A stretch of 56,945 bases of DNA from Acholeplasma sp. Its GTDB lineage: Bacteria > Bacillota_I > Bacilli_A > Acholeplasmatales > Acholeplasmataceae. The stretch lies in assembly GCA_003605085.1 (NCBI GenBank), contig QZKD01000024.1, positions 1 through 56,945 of the forward strand. The letters are read 5' to 3'. The first letter of the stretch is position 1; every line of letters begins with the position of its first letter. Under the pieces are notes generated by a model, which saw nothing but the letters and a program-made list of their open reading frames with translations, did no database searches and was not told the DNA's origin. This document shows, piece after piece, positions 34,228 through 43,559 of the stretch. The translations under genes were made by a program, and so were the position numbers.

Positions 34228-35877
34228 ATGAATTTATTATTTAATGATTTACCGATTTTAGAACAAACGAAACAAGCTATTGAGCAATTAGGACTCGTCG
34301 AAACGACGTCGATTCAGCATTATGCTATCCCTAAAATGCTTGATGGCAAAGACTTAATTGGGCAAGCACAAACAGGAACAGGAAAAACTTTTGCCTTCGC
34401 CATTCCTATTTTAGAGAAAATCAATCCTGAGGATCCAACCATACAAGCGCTTGTCATCTGTCCAACACGTGAATTGACTTTGCAGGTATATAAAGAATTT
34501 GTCAAACTTGTCAAGTTCAATAAGAGCATCCGTGTGACATCGATTTATGGTGGAGAATCGTACAATAAACAGTTTAAAGCACTTGCAGAAAAACCACATA
34601 TCGTGGTTGCGACACCAGGGCGTGCCATTGATCACCAAGATCGTGGAACGATTAATTTCTCCCATGTCAAGATTCTTGTCATGGATGAAGCCGACGAAAT
34701 GCTTAAGATGGGTTTCCAAGAAGATCTCGAAAGATTGTTAATCGATACGCCGAAAGAACGTCAAACTGCGCTCTTTTCTGCAACGATTCCGCCTTTCATC
34801 AAAAAGGTAGCTGAAAAGTATCAACATCATCCTGAAATCGTCAAGATTGAAACACCGACATTAACCGTTTCCAAGACAGAACAAATGTATTATAATGTCA
34901 AAAAATCAGACCGCGATCAACTCTTAATCCGTGTACTCGATTATTACCAAGTTTCTTCAGCCATCATCTTTGCTAATACGAAAGTCGATGTCGATCAAGT
35001 GGCTGACTTTCTGCAAAAGCATGGGTATGAAGCTGATGCGATTCATGGTGATTTAAAGCAAGCACAACGTGACTATGTCATGGGTAAATTCCGTCAAAAG
35101 AAACTCAAATATTTGATTGCTACTGATGTGGCTGCACGTGGACTTGATATTTCACACGTCGATATGGTCATCAACTATGAAATCCCCTTTGAAGATGAAA
35201 TCTATGTCCATCGTATTGGACGTACCGGTCGTGCAGGAAAATCCGGGATGTCTGTATCCTTTGTGTATCCTTCCATGCGTGGAAAACTCCAAATGATTGA
35301 ACGCTTTATCAAAACGAAGATGATTGAAAAAGAAATTCCGACCCCCGAAGAAATTCAGATTCGTGTTGAGCAAAAACACTTAAAAGACATCAAACATTTA
35401 ATCGAAGAAAATCAAAATACTTATCAGGAGATGATTACTCGTTTGTCTGAAGAGGGTTTTGATAAGGATCAAATTATCTCTGGACTTCTCTCTAAAGTAC
35501 TTTCAGAAAGTAAGACCTATGATACCATTGAAGCTCCCCAAAGAAAACGTCATGATGAGCCAACCTTTGATCGCAAATCAAGCAAGAGCGATGGAAAACC
35601 AAGAAGTAGTGAAGGTAGATCCGAGAGCAAGACTCCATTTAATTACAAACATGCAGTGATCAACTTAGGGAAAAATGATGGTCTTCGTCCCGTTCAACTT
35701 TTAGACATTTTCAAAAAGCATGCCGATATGTTTCCTAAAAACGTCGGGGATATCATGGTCTATCCCAAAGAAACAGAATTCCAAATTCATCCTGCAGCTA
35801 TCAAGCGTTTAGAAGAACTTAATGGTAAAACCATTATGGGTAAATTGATTAAGATTTCCATCATACGAAACAAATAA
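34228..35877 (+). CDS. DEAD-box RNA helicase (CshA-like)
   Basis: 549 aa. ATP-dependent RNA unwinding in ribosome assembly or mRNA decay, plausibly with RNase J. Q motif near residue 28, Walker A AQTGTGKT (47-54), PTREL, DEAD (153-156), SAT, and HRIGRTGRAG (~328-337). After a charged, Lys/Arg-rich linker (~440-475) the last 75 residues look like a DbpA-type RNA-binding fold (INLGKNDGLRP ... TIMGKLIKIS). ATG 34228 follows GAGGAA; an upstream TTG overlaps that site. Confidence 0.92.
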   Translation: MNLLFNDLPILEQTKQAIEQLGLVETTSIQHYAIPKMLDGKDLIGQAQTGTGKTFAFAIPILEKINPEDPTIQALVICPTRELTLQVYKEFVKLVKFNKSIRVTSIYGGESYNKQFKALAEKPHIVVATPGRAIDHQDRGTINFSHVKILVMDEADEMLKMGFQEDLERLLIDTPKERQTALFSATIPPFIKKVAEKYQHHPEIVKIETPTLTVSKTEQMYYNVKKSDRDQLLIRVLDYYQVSSAIIFANTKVDVDQVADFLQKHGYEADAIHGDLKQAQRDYVMGKFRQKKLKYLIATDVAARGLDISHVDMVINYEIPFEDEIYVHRIGRTGRAGKSGMSVSFVYPSMRGKLQMIERFIKTKMIEKEIPTPEEIQIRVEQKHLKDIKHLIEENQNTYQEMITRLSEEGFDKDQIISGLLSKVLSESKTYDTIEAPQRKRHDEPTFDRKSSKSDGKPRSSEGRSESKTPFNYKHAVINLGKNDGLRPVQLLDIFKKHADMFPKNVGDIMVYPKETEFQIHPAAIKRLEELNGKTIMGKLIKISIIRNK

Positions 35878-35896
35878 TAAGAAAAACATACAAAAT

Positions 35897-35909
35897 ATGA
35901 ATCGTTCAT
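35897..35909. promoter_or_regulatory. Upstream dyad at the jetABC promoter
   Basis: ATGAA-TCG-TTCAT inverted repeat ending next to the extended -10. It shares its half-sites with the 17-bp palindrome 21 bp downstream (centre to centre), so both may bind one regulator. Confidence 0.5.
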
Positions 35910-35917
35910 GTTACAAT
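35909..35917 (+). promoter_or_regulatory. Extended -10 promoter of jetABC-pepC
   Basis: TG-T-TACAAT (TACAAT at 35912-35917), 49 bases before jetA. No convincing -35 box. It sits between two ATGAA/TTCAT dyads. Confidence 0.5.
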
Positions 35918-35932
35918 GAATATGATATTCAT
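35916..35932. promoter_or_regulatory. Perfect 17-bp palindrome at the jetABC transcription start
   Basis: ATGAATAT-G-ATATTCAT, an 8-1-8 palindrome overlapping the last base of the -10 box. It is followed by ATTTTTTATTTTT, so as RNA it could also end transcripts coming from the helicase gene. The geometry matches Fur-family boxes but the sequence differs from the Zur sites at 12.5 kb. Confidence 0.6.
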
Positions 35933-35965
35933 ATTTTTTATTTTTATAAAATAAAGGAGGACCCG

Positions 35966-37348
35966 ATGGCACATCTGTTTGACACCATACATCCAAACTT
36001 TTTCAGTGTGCTCTCCTCCCCGAATAGAAAGACGTATGTCGATTGCATCTTTATCATTTATCATTCCATTGATACGATTGAAGATGCGTTTCAGGGGGAC
36101 CGTGAGTTTATCATTTCTCGTCTCATTGATTATTTTGATGAACAGCCTTCAGAAGAGTTTGAAGATATTGAAGACGATGAACCCGCACGGACATCACGTC
36201 AAAAAGCGATCCACGTCATTAATGTACTTAAGAAAAATGGCTGGTTAGGTGAAGAAGAACTGGGTGATTATAAAACCTCACTCAATCTTTTTGATTATTC
36301 AATCCAGCTTATCGATACTTTAGAAAATATTGCAAATAATCGCCAAAGCGAATATACAGGTGAAATATTTACTGTGTATTCCCTTTTGTCTTCGTTTAAC
36401 CTTGAAGAAGGTATTGGAGTATTAGAACAAGCCCATCAAAAAACTCAAGATATCTTAAGAAAACTCAAATCACTTAAAGCCAATATTTATCGTTACTATT
36501 ACGATATCACCAAAAAACAGTCGAAAAATGATCTTCAACATCTTCTTGAAAAACTGCTCATCGAATACAAACAAAACTTCTTTGATTCTGCCTATTATAA
36601 TTTAAAGACTACCGATTCACTTCCTCGCTACAAGCGCTCGATTTTAGAGACCGTCAACCGAATTGTCAATGATGAAGACATGATGGATAAGCTTGCTCTA
36701 AAAGTACAAACGATTAAACGCATTGATGACTATAATGAAGCCTTTCATTATGTCGAAGATCACCTGCGATATATCACAGATTCTTTTGCTGCTCTTGAAC
36801 ATCTGATCTTGGCGATTGATAGAAAAAATGAACAATATATCAGTGCTGCTGCAGCCAAGATATTGTTCTTTACCAATCAGTCAGATGATGTTGAAGGGAT
36901 TTTTAACCGACTATTCCGCATTATCTTAAACAAAAAAGATTTCGATTATACGACTCTATTTAATTTGACTCAAGCAAGAAACTTGGATACAGGATCGCTT
37001 TATAACCAACGCAGAATGCGTTTGGATACCGTACCTGAAGAAATCACGTTTGATGAAGATTTGATCTCTGAAGATTTTAGAAAAGAGAAGATCAAGTTAT
37101 TACTTAAAAATAATATTTATGGCAAAAAAGAAATCGATCAACATGTTAGACATCTTTTAGGTGGTCAAAAATCTGTGGAAGCAGCCCATGTTCGCTTAGA
37201 TAATCAAGAAGATTATGTCAAACTGCTTTTGATATTTCTTTACTCCAAGTCAGTTGGGATGCATTATGATGTTGAGCCCATGGGAAAAGATGTTAAGAAT
37301 AATTTTGTCACATTTCAGAATTTCAGAATTAAAGAGGTGAAACGATGA
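35966..37348 (+). CDS. jetA: JetA-like (MukF/kleisin-type) subunit of a Wadjet-related SMC complex
   Basis: 460 aa. Helical protein with the size, position and order of JetA/MksF: the first gene of a trio ending in a MukB-like ATPase. The N-terminus is likely a winged-helix dimerisation domain (to ~95, including SRQKAIHVINVLKKNGWLGEEELGDY); the middle is long helices; the C-terminus is compact. The nearest family I know is the DUF5716-type JetA of type III Wadjet, but I cannot verify this by search. ATG 35966 follows AAAGGAGG; a longer frame from 35897 runs over the promoter. Overlaps jetB as ATGA. Confidence 0.72.
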   Translation: MAHLFDTIHPNFFSVLSSPNRKTYVDCIFIIYHSIDTIEDAFQGDREFIISRLIDYFDEQPSEEFEDIEDDEPARTSRQKAIHVINVLKKNGWLGEEELGDYKTSLNLFDYSIQLIDTLENIANNRQSEYTGEIFTVYSLLSSFNLEEGIGVLEQAHQKTQDILRKLKSLKANIYRYYYDITKKQSKNDLQHLLEKLLIEYKQNFFDSAYYNLKTTDSLPRYKRSILETVNRIVNDEDMMDKLALKVQTIKRIDDYNEAFHYVEDHLRYITDSFAALEHLILAIDRKNEQYISAAAAKILFFTNQSDDVEGIFNRLFRIILNKKDFDYTTLFNLTQARNLDTGSLYNQRRMRLDTVPEEITFDEDLISEDFRKEKIKLLLKNNIYGKKEIDQHVRHLLGGQKSVEAAHVRLDNQEDYVKLLLIFLYSKSVGMHYDVEPMGKDVKNNFVTFQNFRIKEVKR

Positions 37349-37983
37349 ATAAAGCACAAGCACTCAAACAATTTAATGATGAATACTCGACCCTCAAAGA
37401 AGGGGAAAAAGCCATTTTTTCACGGATCACCAATAAACTTTTCCAAGTGAATTATATCACGAGAAAAAAGCCAGGGGACACCAACGATTATCGGTTTATC
37501 TTGTCCTTCAAAGAAGCGTTTGAAAGCTTTTTTGCCTTAACAGATTTCACACTCAATATCAAACGTGAAGATGAGGTCATCTTCATTTCGAATGACAATC
37601 TTTTTAATCATATGCGGTTAAGAAAAACAGAAAGCATTTTAATTCTTGTCATTCGTATCATTTATCAGCGGAAAAAAGATTATGTCACCTTAGATGAGAA
37701 TGTGGAAATTTTCCTTCATGAAATCCATGAAGAACTTTCGCGTATTGGCTATCTTGATAACAAGCGAATGACCAAGGATAAGCTTAAACCTGCTTTAAGT
37801 TTTCTCAGAAATTACAATATTATCGATTATATTGATCGTGGCCTACACGATGATGCAAGAATCAAAATCTATCCTACCATTTTATACATTACCAATCTTG
37901 AATCCATCAAAGAAGTTGTACAAAAACTAGAAGGATACTTAGTCTCAGGAGGTGACGAGAGTGAAGAAGCTGACGAAGATTAA
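37345..37983 (+). CDS. jetB: JetB-like (MukE/KITE-type) subunit
   Basis: 212 aa. Tandem winged-helix protein with the size of MukE/MksE/JetB, which bridge kleisin and SMC. Helical and beta-wing segments appear in YRFILSFKEAFESFFALTDFTLNIKREDEVIFISND and in LDENVEIFLHEIHEELSRIGYLDNKRMTKDKLKPALSFLRNYNIIDYID, the latter typical of a KITE second domain. Its start overlaps jetA (ATGA) and its end overlaps jetC by 23 bases. An acidic C-terminal tail (DESEEADED) is notable. Assigned from domain look and context. Confidence 0.7.
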   Translation: MNKAQALKQFNDEYSTLKEGEKAIFSRITNKLFQVNYITRKKPGDTNDYRFILSFKEAFESFFALTDFTLNIKREDEVIFISNDNLFNHMRLRKTESILILVIRIIYQRKKDYVTLDENVEIFLHEIHEELSRIGYLDNKRMTKDKLKPALSFLRNYNIIDYIDRGLHDDARIKIYPTILYITNLESIKEVVQKLEGYLVSGGDESEEADED

Positions 37984-40900
37984 ACTCATTAACTGGCATT
38001 TATTCTCGAATCAGACCATTGAGATTAAAGATAATGCATTGATCTCTGGTGAAAATGGTTCTGGGAAATCCACGTTACTTGATGCGATGCAGTATCTATT
38101 TGTCGGTGGAAGGAGCGGTGCCAAATTTAATATTGCTGCGACCGATGATGCGAGACGTACACTTGAAGGATATGTCCGTGGACGTATAGGAGCTGAAAAT
38201 AAAGAATATCTACGCAATGGCGACGTCATTTCTCATGTTGCCTTAGAATTCTTTGATGAAGTGATGAAAAAATACACCACCATTGGATGTATTTTAGACT
38301 TACCAAAGGGTGGCCAACTCAAGGAACGTTTTTATCTTTTGGATAATATCTCGATTCATGATGGTTTATTCCTTGAAAAGAAATATCCACGTGATTATAA
38401 GAACATGAAAAGTTATTTGAAATCGATTGATGTCGAATTCATTCCCTTTGAATCACAGAAAAAATATCGTGATGCTTTAGCACGCTTTTTCGGAATGGAT
38501 GCGACCAAATATGCGAGAATTCTTCCCAAAGCCTTAGCTTTCCGTTCTATTGATTTGCAAGCCTTTGTCTTTGAGTTTTTACTCGATGATGACCCGATTG
38601 ATATCCAATCTTTGAAAAACAATGTGGCCCAGCTTAAAAAGGTTGAAGCACAGATCAAAAAAGATAAAGAAAAACTTGAAAAACTTGATGCCATCATTCG
38701 TGTCGGTGAAGAGATCAATCAAAATCGTGATCAGAAAGATATTAATCAAATCATTGATCAACTCAACTGGATTGAAAAGCGTGAAGCTTTCATGAAGGAT
38801 CAGGAACAAAAACTCCTCGGGATTGAAAAGAGATTGGATCTTTTGCGTGACTCCAAAGCTCAACTCGATGATCAGATTGAAGAACTCGATCAATCCATTT
38901 TGAGTTTAGACCGAGCAAGAAATGATTCAGATCTTTCTCGTACTCTCCAAAATTATGAAGATTCTTTGAAGAAAAAGGGTGCTGAGTACGAGCATCAAAA
39001 ACAAGCGATCACAGAGCTTAAAGAAATCCTTTTTAAAGAGTTCAATATCATTAAAGAACTCACCAATAGTTTAAATAATCAATCCTTTAAAGCGTTTGTT
39101 AACTATGTACAAACCCAAGAAGATTCGCTCTCGAGTGATGATTTATCATCCTATCTCCAGCAACTTGATGTGGATGTTCAAGCCTACAAGCAAGCATTCT
39201 TTAACGAAAAAGATAAAATTGAGAAAGAAAAAAGAGATTTATCCGAAGAAATTCGTCTCACACAAAACCGTCTCAATCAACTCAAGCGTCATGTGAAGAC
39301 GTATCCCTTTTATGTTGAAACCCTCATTAAAACCCTTAACGAAGAACTTTCTAGTCATTATCGTAAAGAAGTGAGAGTTCAACCCCTTTGTGAAATGCTT
39401 GAAGTCACCGATGAAAAATGGCGTAACGCCATTGAGGGATATTTAGCGACACAACGCTTTGATATCATCGTCGACCCCTTGTACTTTTCTGATGCACTAG
39501 ATATTTATGATCGTGTGAAATTTGAACAAAAGATTTATGGCGTCGGTTTAGTCAACACCCAGAAACTTAATGCCTACGATCAAATCAATCCTAATACACT
39601 CGCTGAAAAAGTATCCACGGATTCCAATTATGCACGCTATTATGTCAACATGATCTTAAATAACACCTACTGTGTCGAACATGTTCAAGATTTGAAGAAC
39701 TACAATCGTGCGATTACCCCAACCTGCATGACCTATAGTAATCACACAGCACGCCAGATTAACCCAAGAACGTATGAAACTCCATTTATAGGGAATCAAG
39801 CCACTGAGATGCAACTTCAAATGGAAGAAAAGAGTCTTGCATTACTCGAAGAAAAAATGGATAAGCTCTATGATTTGTCAGATAAGAATGACCGAATCAT
39901 GCGTCTTTTAGGACAATCCAAGTCCAATCAACTCGTTCATCAAGGACAATTAAAGTATATCGATTTGATCAAACAAACGAGAAGAGAATATGTAGCCCTT
40001 GAAGAACAAATTCAATCGCTCGGCAAAGATAAGAATATCCAAAAGATTGACGAACAAATCGAAAAAGCACGTAACAATCGTCGTCAGCTCAAAACAGATC
40101 AAGAAAAAATTGTCGGTGATATTGCGACACAACGCGAATCACGTCAACGCATCTTGGATGCTATAGAAGATGCGAAGGATATGATTGAAGAATTCTCTAA
40201 AGAACAAAAGGCACTTTCATTGAAACATCCTGAAAAACTGTCTTTAGCAAATACGCAATTTTATGCACTCAAACTCAAATTTAAGCATGATCATGATCGG
40301 ATCACAGAATACTTAAGTGATTCGAATGTCTCCTTAAATACCTCTGTGGTTAAAGGGGAAGCAGATCTTGTTAATCAAATGAAAAATTATGTCTTCACCT
40401 TCCATTTTGGTGCAGCACCTAATTATGAGCATTTGATCTACTTTGAACAAGAAGCACAAATGATCAGAAACAATAACTTAATCCGTTATGAAAGAGAAGC
40501 TTCTGAATTGAGAAGAAACTCTGAAATCGGCTTTAAGGAAGAGTTTGTCGGTAAGCTTAGAGCATCCATTGAAAATGCTCAACAACAGATTGAAGAGCTC
40601 AATTACGCACTGACAGACAAGGTCTTCGGTTCTGATATGTATCAACTGACCTACAAGGCTAGTGATAACCCCGATTACAAGATGTATTATGAGATTATTA
40701 TGGCCAATGAAGCCATTCAAAAACACACGCTATTTACCGAAGGTTTAACCAAACGTAATGAGCAAGTCTTAATGGAACTCTTTGAAAAGATTGCTTCCAA
40801 CGACCCCGAATACGATCAGCTGACCTACAAGTATTTAGATTATCGTAACTACATGTCTTACGATATTGAAGTCACGAACAAAAACGGGAATAAATCCTAT

Positions 40901-41236
40901 TTCTCGAAAGTATCGAAAGAAAAGTCTGGGGGCGAAACCCAAGTGCCTTTCTACATTGTTATTGCCGCCTCATTCCAACAGCTCCTCACCAAAAATAGAC
41001 GTATCGATTCTGGCTGTATCGTCTTATTCGATGAAGCCTTCAATAACATGGACGAATCAAGAATTGATGCGATGATGAAGTTCTATAATAGCTTATCGAT
41101 TCAACTTTTGATCGCAGTACCCCCACAACGTGTCTCCAACATTATCAACTACGTGAATACATCCTTAGTCATCGTCAAAGATAATGATTTTGCGATTGTG
41201 GAAACCTTTAAAGATGAACGGATGCTCGCCGTTTAG
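37961..41236 (+). CDS. jetC: JetC-like SMC/MukB-type ATPase
   Basis: 1091 aa. SMC architecture: N-terminal head with Walker A GENGSGKST (30-38), long coiled coil (~220-450), compact hinge (~460-610), returning coiled coil (~615-880), C-terminal head with signature KSGGETQ (~988-994) and Walker B IVLFDEAFNNMD (~1018-1029). Length and small hinge fit JetC/MksB rather than canonical Smc (~1180 aa). GTG 37961 lies about six bases after AGGAGGTGA; a GTG at 37952 is inside that site. Such complexes extrude DNA loops; Wadjet versions use a JetD subunit to cut small circular plasmids, but no JetD is found here. Confidence 0.82.
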   Translation: MKKLTKIKLINWHLFSNQTIEIKDNALISGENGSGKSTLLDAMQYLFVGGRSGAKFNIAATDDARRTLEGYVRGRIGAENKEYLRNGDVISHVALEFFDEVMKKYTTIGCILDLPKGGQLKERFYLLDNISIHDGLFLEKKYPRDYKNMKSYLKSIDVEFIPFESQKKYRDALARFFGMDATKYARILPKALAFRSIDLQAFVFEFLLDDDPIDIQSLKNNVAQLKKVEAQIKKDKEKLEKLDAIIRVGEEINQNRDQKDINQIIDQLNWIEKREAFMKDQEQKLLGIEKRLDLLRDSKAQLDDQIEELDQSILSLDRARNDSDLSRTLQNYEDSLKKKGAEYEHQKQAITELKEILFKEFNIIKELTNSLNNQSFKAFVNYVQTQEDSLSSDDLSSYLQQLDVDVQAYKQAFFNEKDKIEKEKRDLSEEIRLTQNRLNQLKRHVKTYPFYVETLIKTLNEELSSHYRKEVRVQPLCEMLEVTDEKWRNAIEGYLATQRFDIIVDPLYFSDALDIYDRVKFEQKIYGVGLVNTQKLNAYDQINPNTLAEKVSTDSNYARYYVNMILNNTYCVEHVQDLKNYNRAITPTCMTYSNHTARQINPRTYETPFIGNQATEMQLQMEEKSLALLEEKMDKLYDLSDKNDRIMRLLGQSKSNQLVHQGQLKYIDLIKQTRREYVALEEQIQSLGKDKNIQKIDEQIEKARNNRRQLKTDQEKIVGDIATQRESRQRILDAIEDAKDMIEEFSKEQKALSLKHPEKLSLANTQFYALKLKFKHDHDRITEYLSDSNVSLNTSVVKGEADLVNQMKNYVFTFHFGAAPNYEHLIYFEQEAQMIRNNNLIRYEREASELRRNSEIGFKEEFVGKLRASIENAQQQIEELNYALTDKVFGSDMYQLTYKASDNPDYKMYYEIIMANEAIQKHTLFTEGLTKRNEQVLMELFEKIASNDPEYDQLTYKYLDYRNYMSYDIEVTNKNGNKSYFSKVSKEKSGGETQVPFYIVIAASFQQLLTKNRRIDSGCIVLFDEAFNNMDESRIDAMMKFYNSLSIQLLIAVPPQRVSNIINYVNTSLVIVKDNDFAIVETFKDERMLAV

Positions 41237-41251
41237 GAAAGAGGGATAAAG

Positions 41252-42577
41252 ATGAAAAAAATTAGTCAGAAGGATTTAGAAAATTTAGCTTTGCATTATG
41301 AAAACAAACCAGTACAACAAGCTTTAAGACGGGTTCTTGTCAAAAATGAGTTAGCAAATCTCTTTGATAAACAAGAGAGCAAACCGATGAACCAGTTTCG
41401 TTTTTCACATGAAATCAAAACACTTCCTGTGACCAATCAAAAGAGCAGTGGACGCTGCTGGATCTTTGCAGGACTCAATGTCTTAAGAGAAATCATCGCT
41501 AAAAAATATGATTTAAAGGATTTTGAATTTTCACAGAATTACACAGCATTTTATGACAAGTTTGAAAAAATCAATTATTTCATTGAGTCGATTGATGACT
41601 TTTTGACCTGTGATCAAGATGATCGTACCTTACAGCATATCTTAAAGACCGGCATCCAAGATGGGGGTCAGTGGGATATGTTCGTTAGCCTCGTTGAAAA
41701 ATATGGTGTTGTTCCTAAAGAAGCCATGGTTGAAACCGCATCATCTTCGAATACAGGATTTATGAACCGTATCATCAATATCAAACTTCGTCAGTATGCA
41801 GCCAATGCAAGACATCTCGCTGAAGATGGTTTGAGTAAAGAAATTCCAAGTCTAAAACAACAGACACTAAGTGAACTTTATACATTCTTAGTCACCAACT
41901 TTGGAGTTCCTCCAAAAACCTTTGATTTTGAATATACATCCAAGGAAGAATATCACATTAAAAAAGGTCTCACACCACTAGGGTTTTATCATCATGAATT
42001 TGGTGATTTACTCAAAGACTATGTATCTGTGATTCATGCACCCACGAAAGATAAACCTTATCTTAAAACCTATTCTGTCGCTTATTTAGGTAATGTGGTT
42101 GATGGTCGTGAGATCAAATATTTAAACCTTGATATCCAAGATTTAAAACAACTCGTCCTTACGCAACTAAAAGATTTAGAAGTCGTTTGGTTCGGTTCGG
42201 ATGTTTCCCGTTATGGAGATCGCGTCGCAGGCATATGGGACGACCAGCAATTTGATTATGAAGAGATGCTTGAAATGAGTCTTTTCATGACGAAAGAAGA
42301 TGAACTCGACTATAGCAGTTCTTCGATGAATCATGCCATGGTGATTACAGCCGTGAATATAGATGAAGGATTACCTAATCGTTGGAAGATTGAAAACTCT
42401 TGGGGTGATCAAAATGGCAACAAGGGTTACTATTTATCCAGTGATACATGGTTTGATCGGTATGTCTATCAAGCGGTCATTCACAGCAAATATTTAACGG
42501 ATGAACAAAGAAAAGCATGGGAAACAAAACCCATTATTCTAAAACCATGGGACCCCATGGGTTCACTTGCAAAATAA
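41252..42577 (+). CDS. pepC: Aminopeptidase C / bleomycin hydrolase family
   Basis: 441 aa. Papain-fold (C1B) cytosolic cysteine aminopeptidase. Catalytic Cys69 in SSGRCWIFAG, His near 360 in MNHAMVI, Asn near 382 in ENSWGDQNGNKGYY. Length is the family's usual ~440. It begins 15 bases after jetC with AGAGGGA upstream and no terminator between, so it is probably co-transcribed with jetABC. PepC normally trims peptides; a link to the SMC complex is unproven. Confidence 0.94.
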   Translation: MKKISQKDLENLALHYENKPVQQALRRVLVKNELANLFDKQESKPMNQFRFSHEIKTLPVTNQKSSGRCWIFAGLNVLREIIAKKYDLKDFEFSQNYTAFYDKFEKINYFIESIDDFLTCDQDDRTLQHILKTGIQDGGQWDMFVSLVEKYGVVPKEAMVETASSSNTGFMNRIINIKLRQYAANARHLAEDGLSKEIPSLKQQTLSELYTFLVTNFGVPPKTFDFEYTSKEEYHIKKGLTPLGFYHHEFGDLLKDYVSVIHAPTKDKPYLKTYSVAYLGNVVDGREIKYLNLDIQDLKQLVLTQLKDLEVVWFGSDVSRYGDRVAGIWDDQQFDYEEMLEMSLFMTKEDELDYSSSSMNHAMVITAVNIDEGLPNRWKIENSWGDQNGNKGYYLSSDTWFDRYVYQAVIHSKYLTDEQRKAWETKPIILKPWDPMGSLAK

Positions 42578-42580
42578 CTT

Positions 42581-42608
42581 AAAAAAGAGCATCTCGCTCT
42601 TTTTTTTC
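42581..42608 (+). terminator. Terminator of jetABC-pepC
   Basis: AAAAAAGAGC / GCTCTTTTTT arms around ATCTC, followed by more T. Confidence 0.85.
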
Positions 42609-42653
42609 TTTCCTACATTTGATATAATGATTAAGCACGAGTTAGGGTTTTCC

Positions 42654-42682
42654 TTGAAAAGAAAAACGCCTTGTGATACAAT
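42654..42682 (+). promoter_or_regulatory. Promoter of tRNA-Pro
   Basis: -35 TTGAAA (42654-42659), 17-bp spacer, -10 TACAAT (42677-42682) with a TG extension. A second extended -10, TG-A-TATAAT, lies upstream at 42620-42628. Confidence 0.75.
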
Positions 42683-42701
42683 AATGAAGGTCAATTAAAT
42701 C

Positions 42702-42778
42702 CGGGACGTGGCGCAGCTTGGTAGCGCACTTGCATGGGGTGCAAGGGGTCGCAAGTTCAAATCTTGTCGTCCCGACCA
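42702..42778 (+). tRNA. tRNA-Pro (anticodon GGG)
   Basis: 77 nt with encoded CCA. Acceptor stem CGGGACG / CGTCCCG, D arm GCGC/GCGC, anticodon stem CTTGC / GCAAG with loop ATGGGGT (anticodon GGG), T arm GCAAG-TTCAAAT-CTTGT. The loop resembles E. coli proL. Confidence 0.95.
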
Positions 42779-42790
42779 TTGAAATGAATT

Positions 42791-42813
42791 AAGTGAGTAT
42801 TCCTCACTTTTTT
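42791..42813 (+). terminator. Terminator after tRNA-Pro
   Basis: AAGTGAG / CTCACTT stem followed by TTTT. Confidence 0.85.
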
Positions 42814-42818
42814 ATTTT

Positions 42819-42846
42819 AAAAAATAAAAGAGGTCCATGACCTCTT
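42819..42846 (-). terminator. Terminator of the VTC-DUF4956 operon
   Basis: On the minus strand: AAGAGGTC / GACCTCTT stem (42846-42839, 42835-42828), three-base loop, then TTTATTTTTTA. Confidence 0.85.
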
Positions 42847-42854
42847 GATTATCT

Positions 42855-43559
42855 TTATTCAGAAACAATAGAAATATAGTCTGTAGTTAAAGTAATCGAC
42901 AGATTACCATTTCTTACACGTAGTTCATCAATAAACGCTTTTTGGTCGATATTCGCTTTCGTTTTGATGAGATAGGTGAGCTCAAACATGGTTCCAAAAT
43001 CGGTAGTCTTAACACGTGTGAGTTGGAAACTTGTCACATATTGATGAAATACATCATCAAAGACATTAGCATAATTCAAGTTTTCTGGAATGATGATTCT
43101 TAACTTGGCGTGTGTTTTTCTTTGTTGATCGAGTTTTAGGTAATGAATAATCATCATCACAGCCGAGATAAACAAGGTGAATGTGACAGCATAACCAATC
43201 ATTCCTAAAGACATCGCAAGACCTACACCAACCGCACTTAGAATGAATGCGATATCTCTTGAATCTGTGATCGCGCTTCTAAAACGTACCAAAGTGAAGA
43301 CACCTGCTAAACTAAACGCACGTGCAATGTTATTGGAGACAAGGATAATGATGATCGAAATGATAATGGGGAGTAAAAGCAGTGTCGTATTAAAGGCATG
43401 ATCATATACAGTCTTTCGATGCGTAAACGCATATAATCCGGAAATGATTGCACCTAAAGCGGTGGAAACAAATAAGACAATGAGCACGTTGGTTAAAGTT
43501 AAACTGCTTAATTCTATGGAAATATTGATAAAATTAATCGTGAATAAAGGGAACATCAT
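42855..43559 (-). CDS. DUF4956 membrane protein
   Basis: 234 aa. Four or five hydrophobic segments in the first ~145 residues, with the conserved SLAGVFTLVRFRSAITDSRDIAFILSAVGVGLA in the middle (typical of DUF4956), then a cytosolic alpha/beta domain (~155-234). Function unknown; the family is repeatedly found beside VTC-type polyphosphate polymerases, as here. The start is at 43559, seven bases after GGAGGT, rather than the ATG 27 bases upstream. Its start lies inside the end of the preceding gene, so the two are translationally coupled. Confidence 0.87.
   Translation of the reverse strand: MMFPLFTINFINISIELSSLTLTNVLIVLFVSTALGAIISGLYAFTHRKTVYDHAFNTTLLLLPIIISIIIILVSNNIARAFSLAGVFTLVRFRSAITDSRDIAFILSAVGVGLAMSLGMIGYAVTFTLFISAVMMIIHYLKLDQQRKTHAKLRIIIPENLNYANVFDDVFHQYVTSFQLTRVKTTDFGTMFELTYLIKTKANIDQKAFIDELRVRNGNLSITLTTDYISIVSE

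Noticed and set aside
41252-42577. The gene after jetC as a divergent JetD
   Set aside because: It has the full Cys-His-Asn triad and length of bleomycin hydrolase/PepC and no Toprim-like motif.
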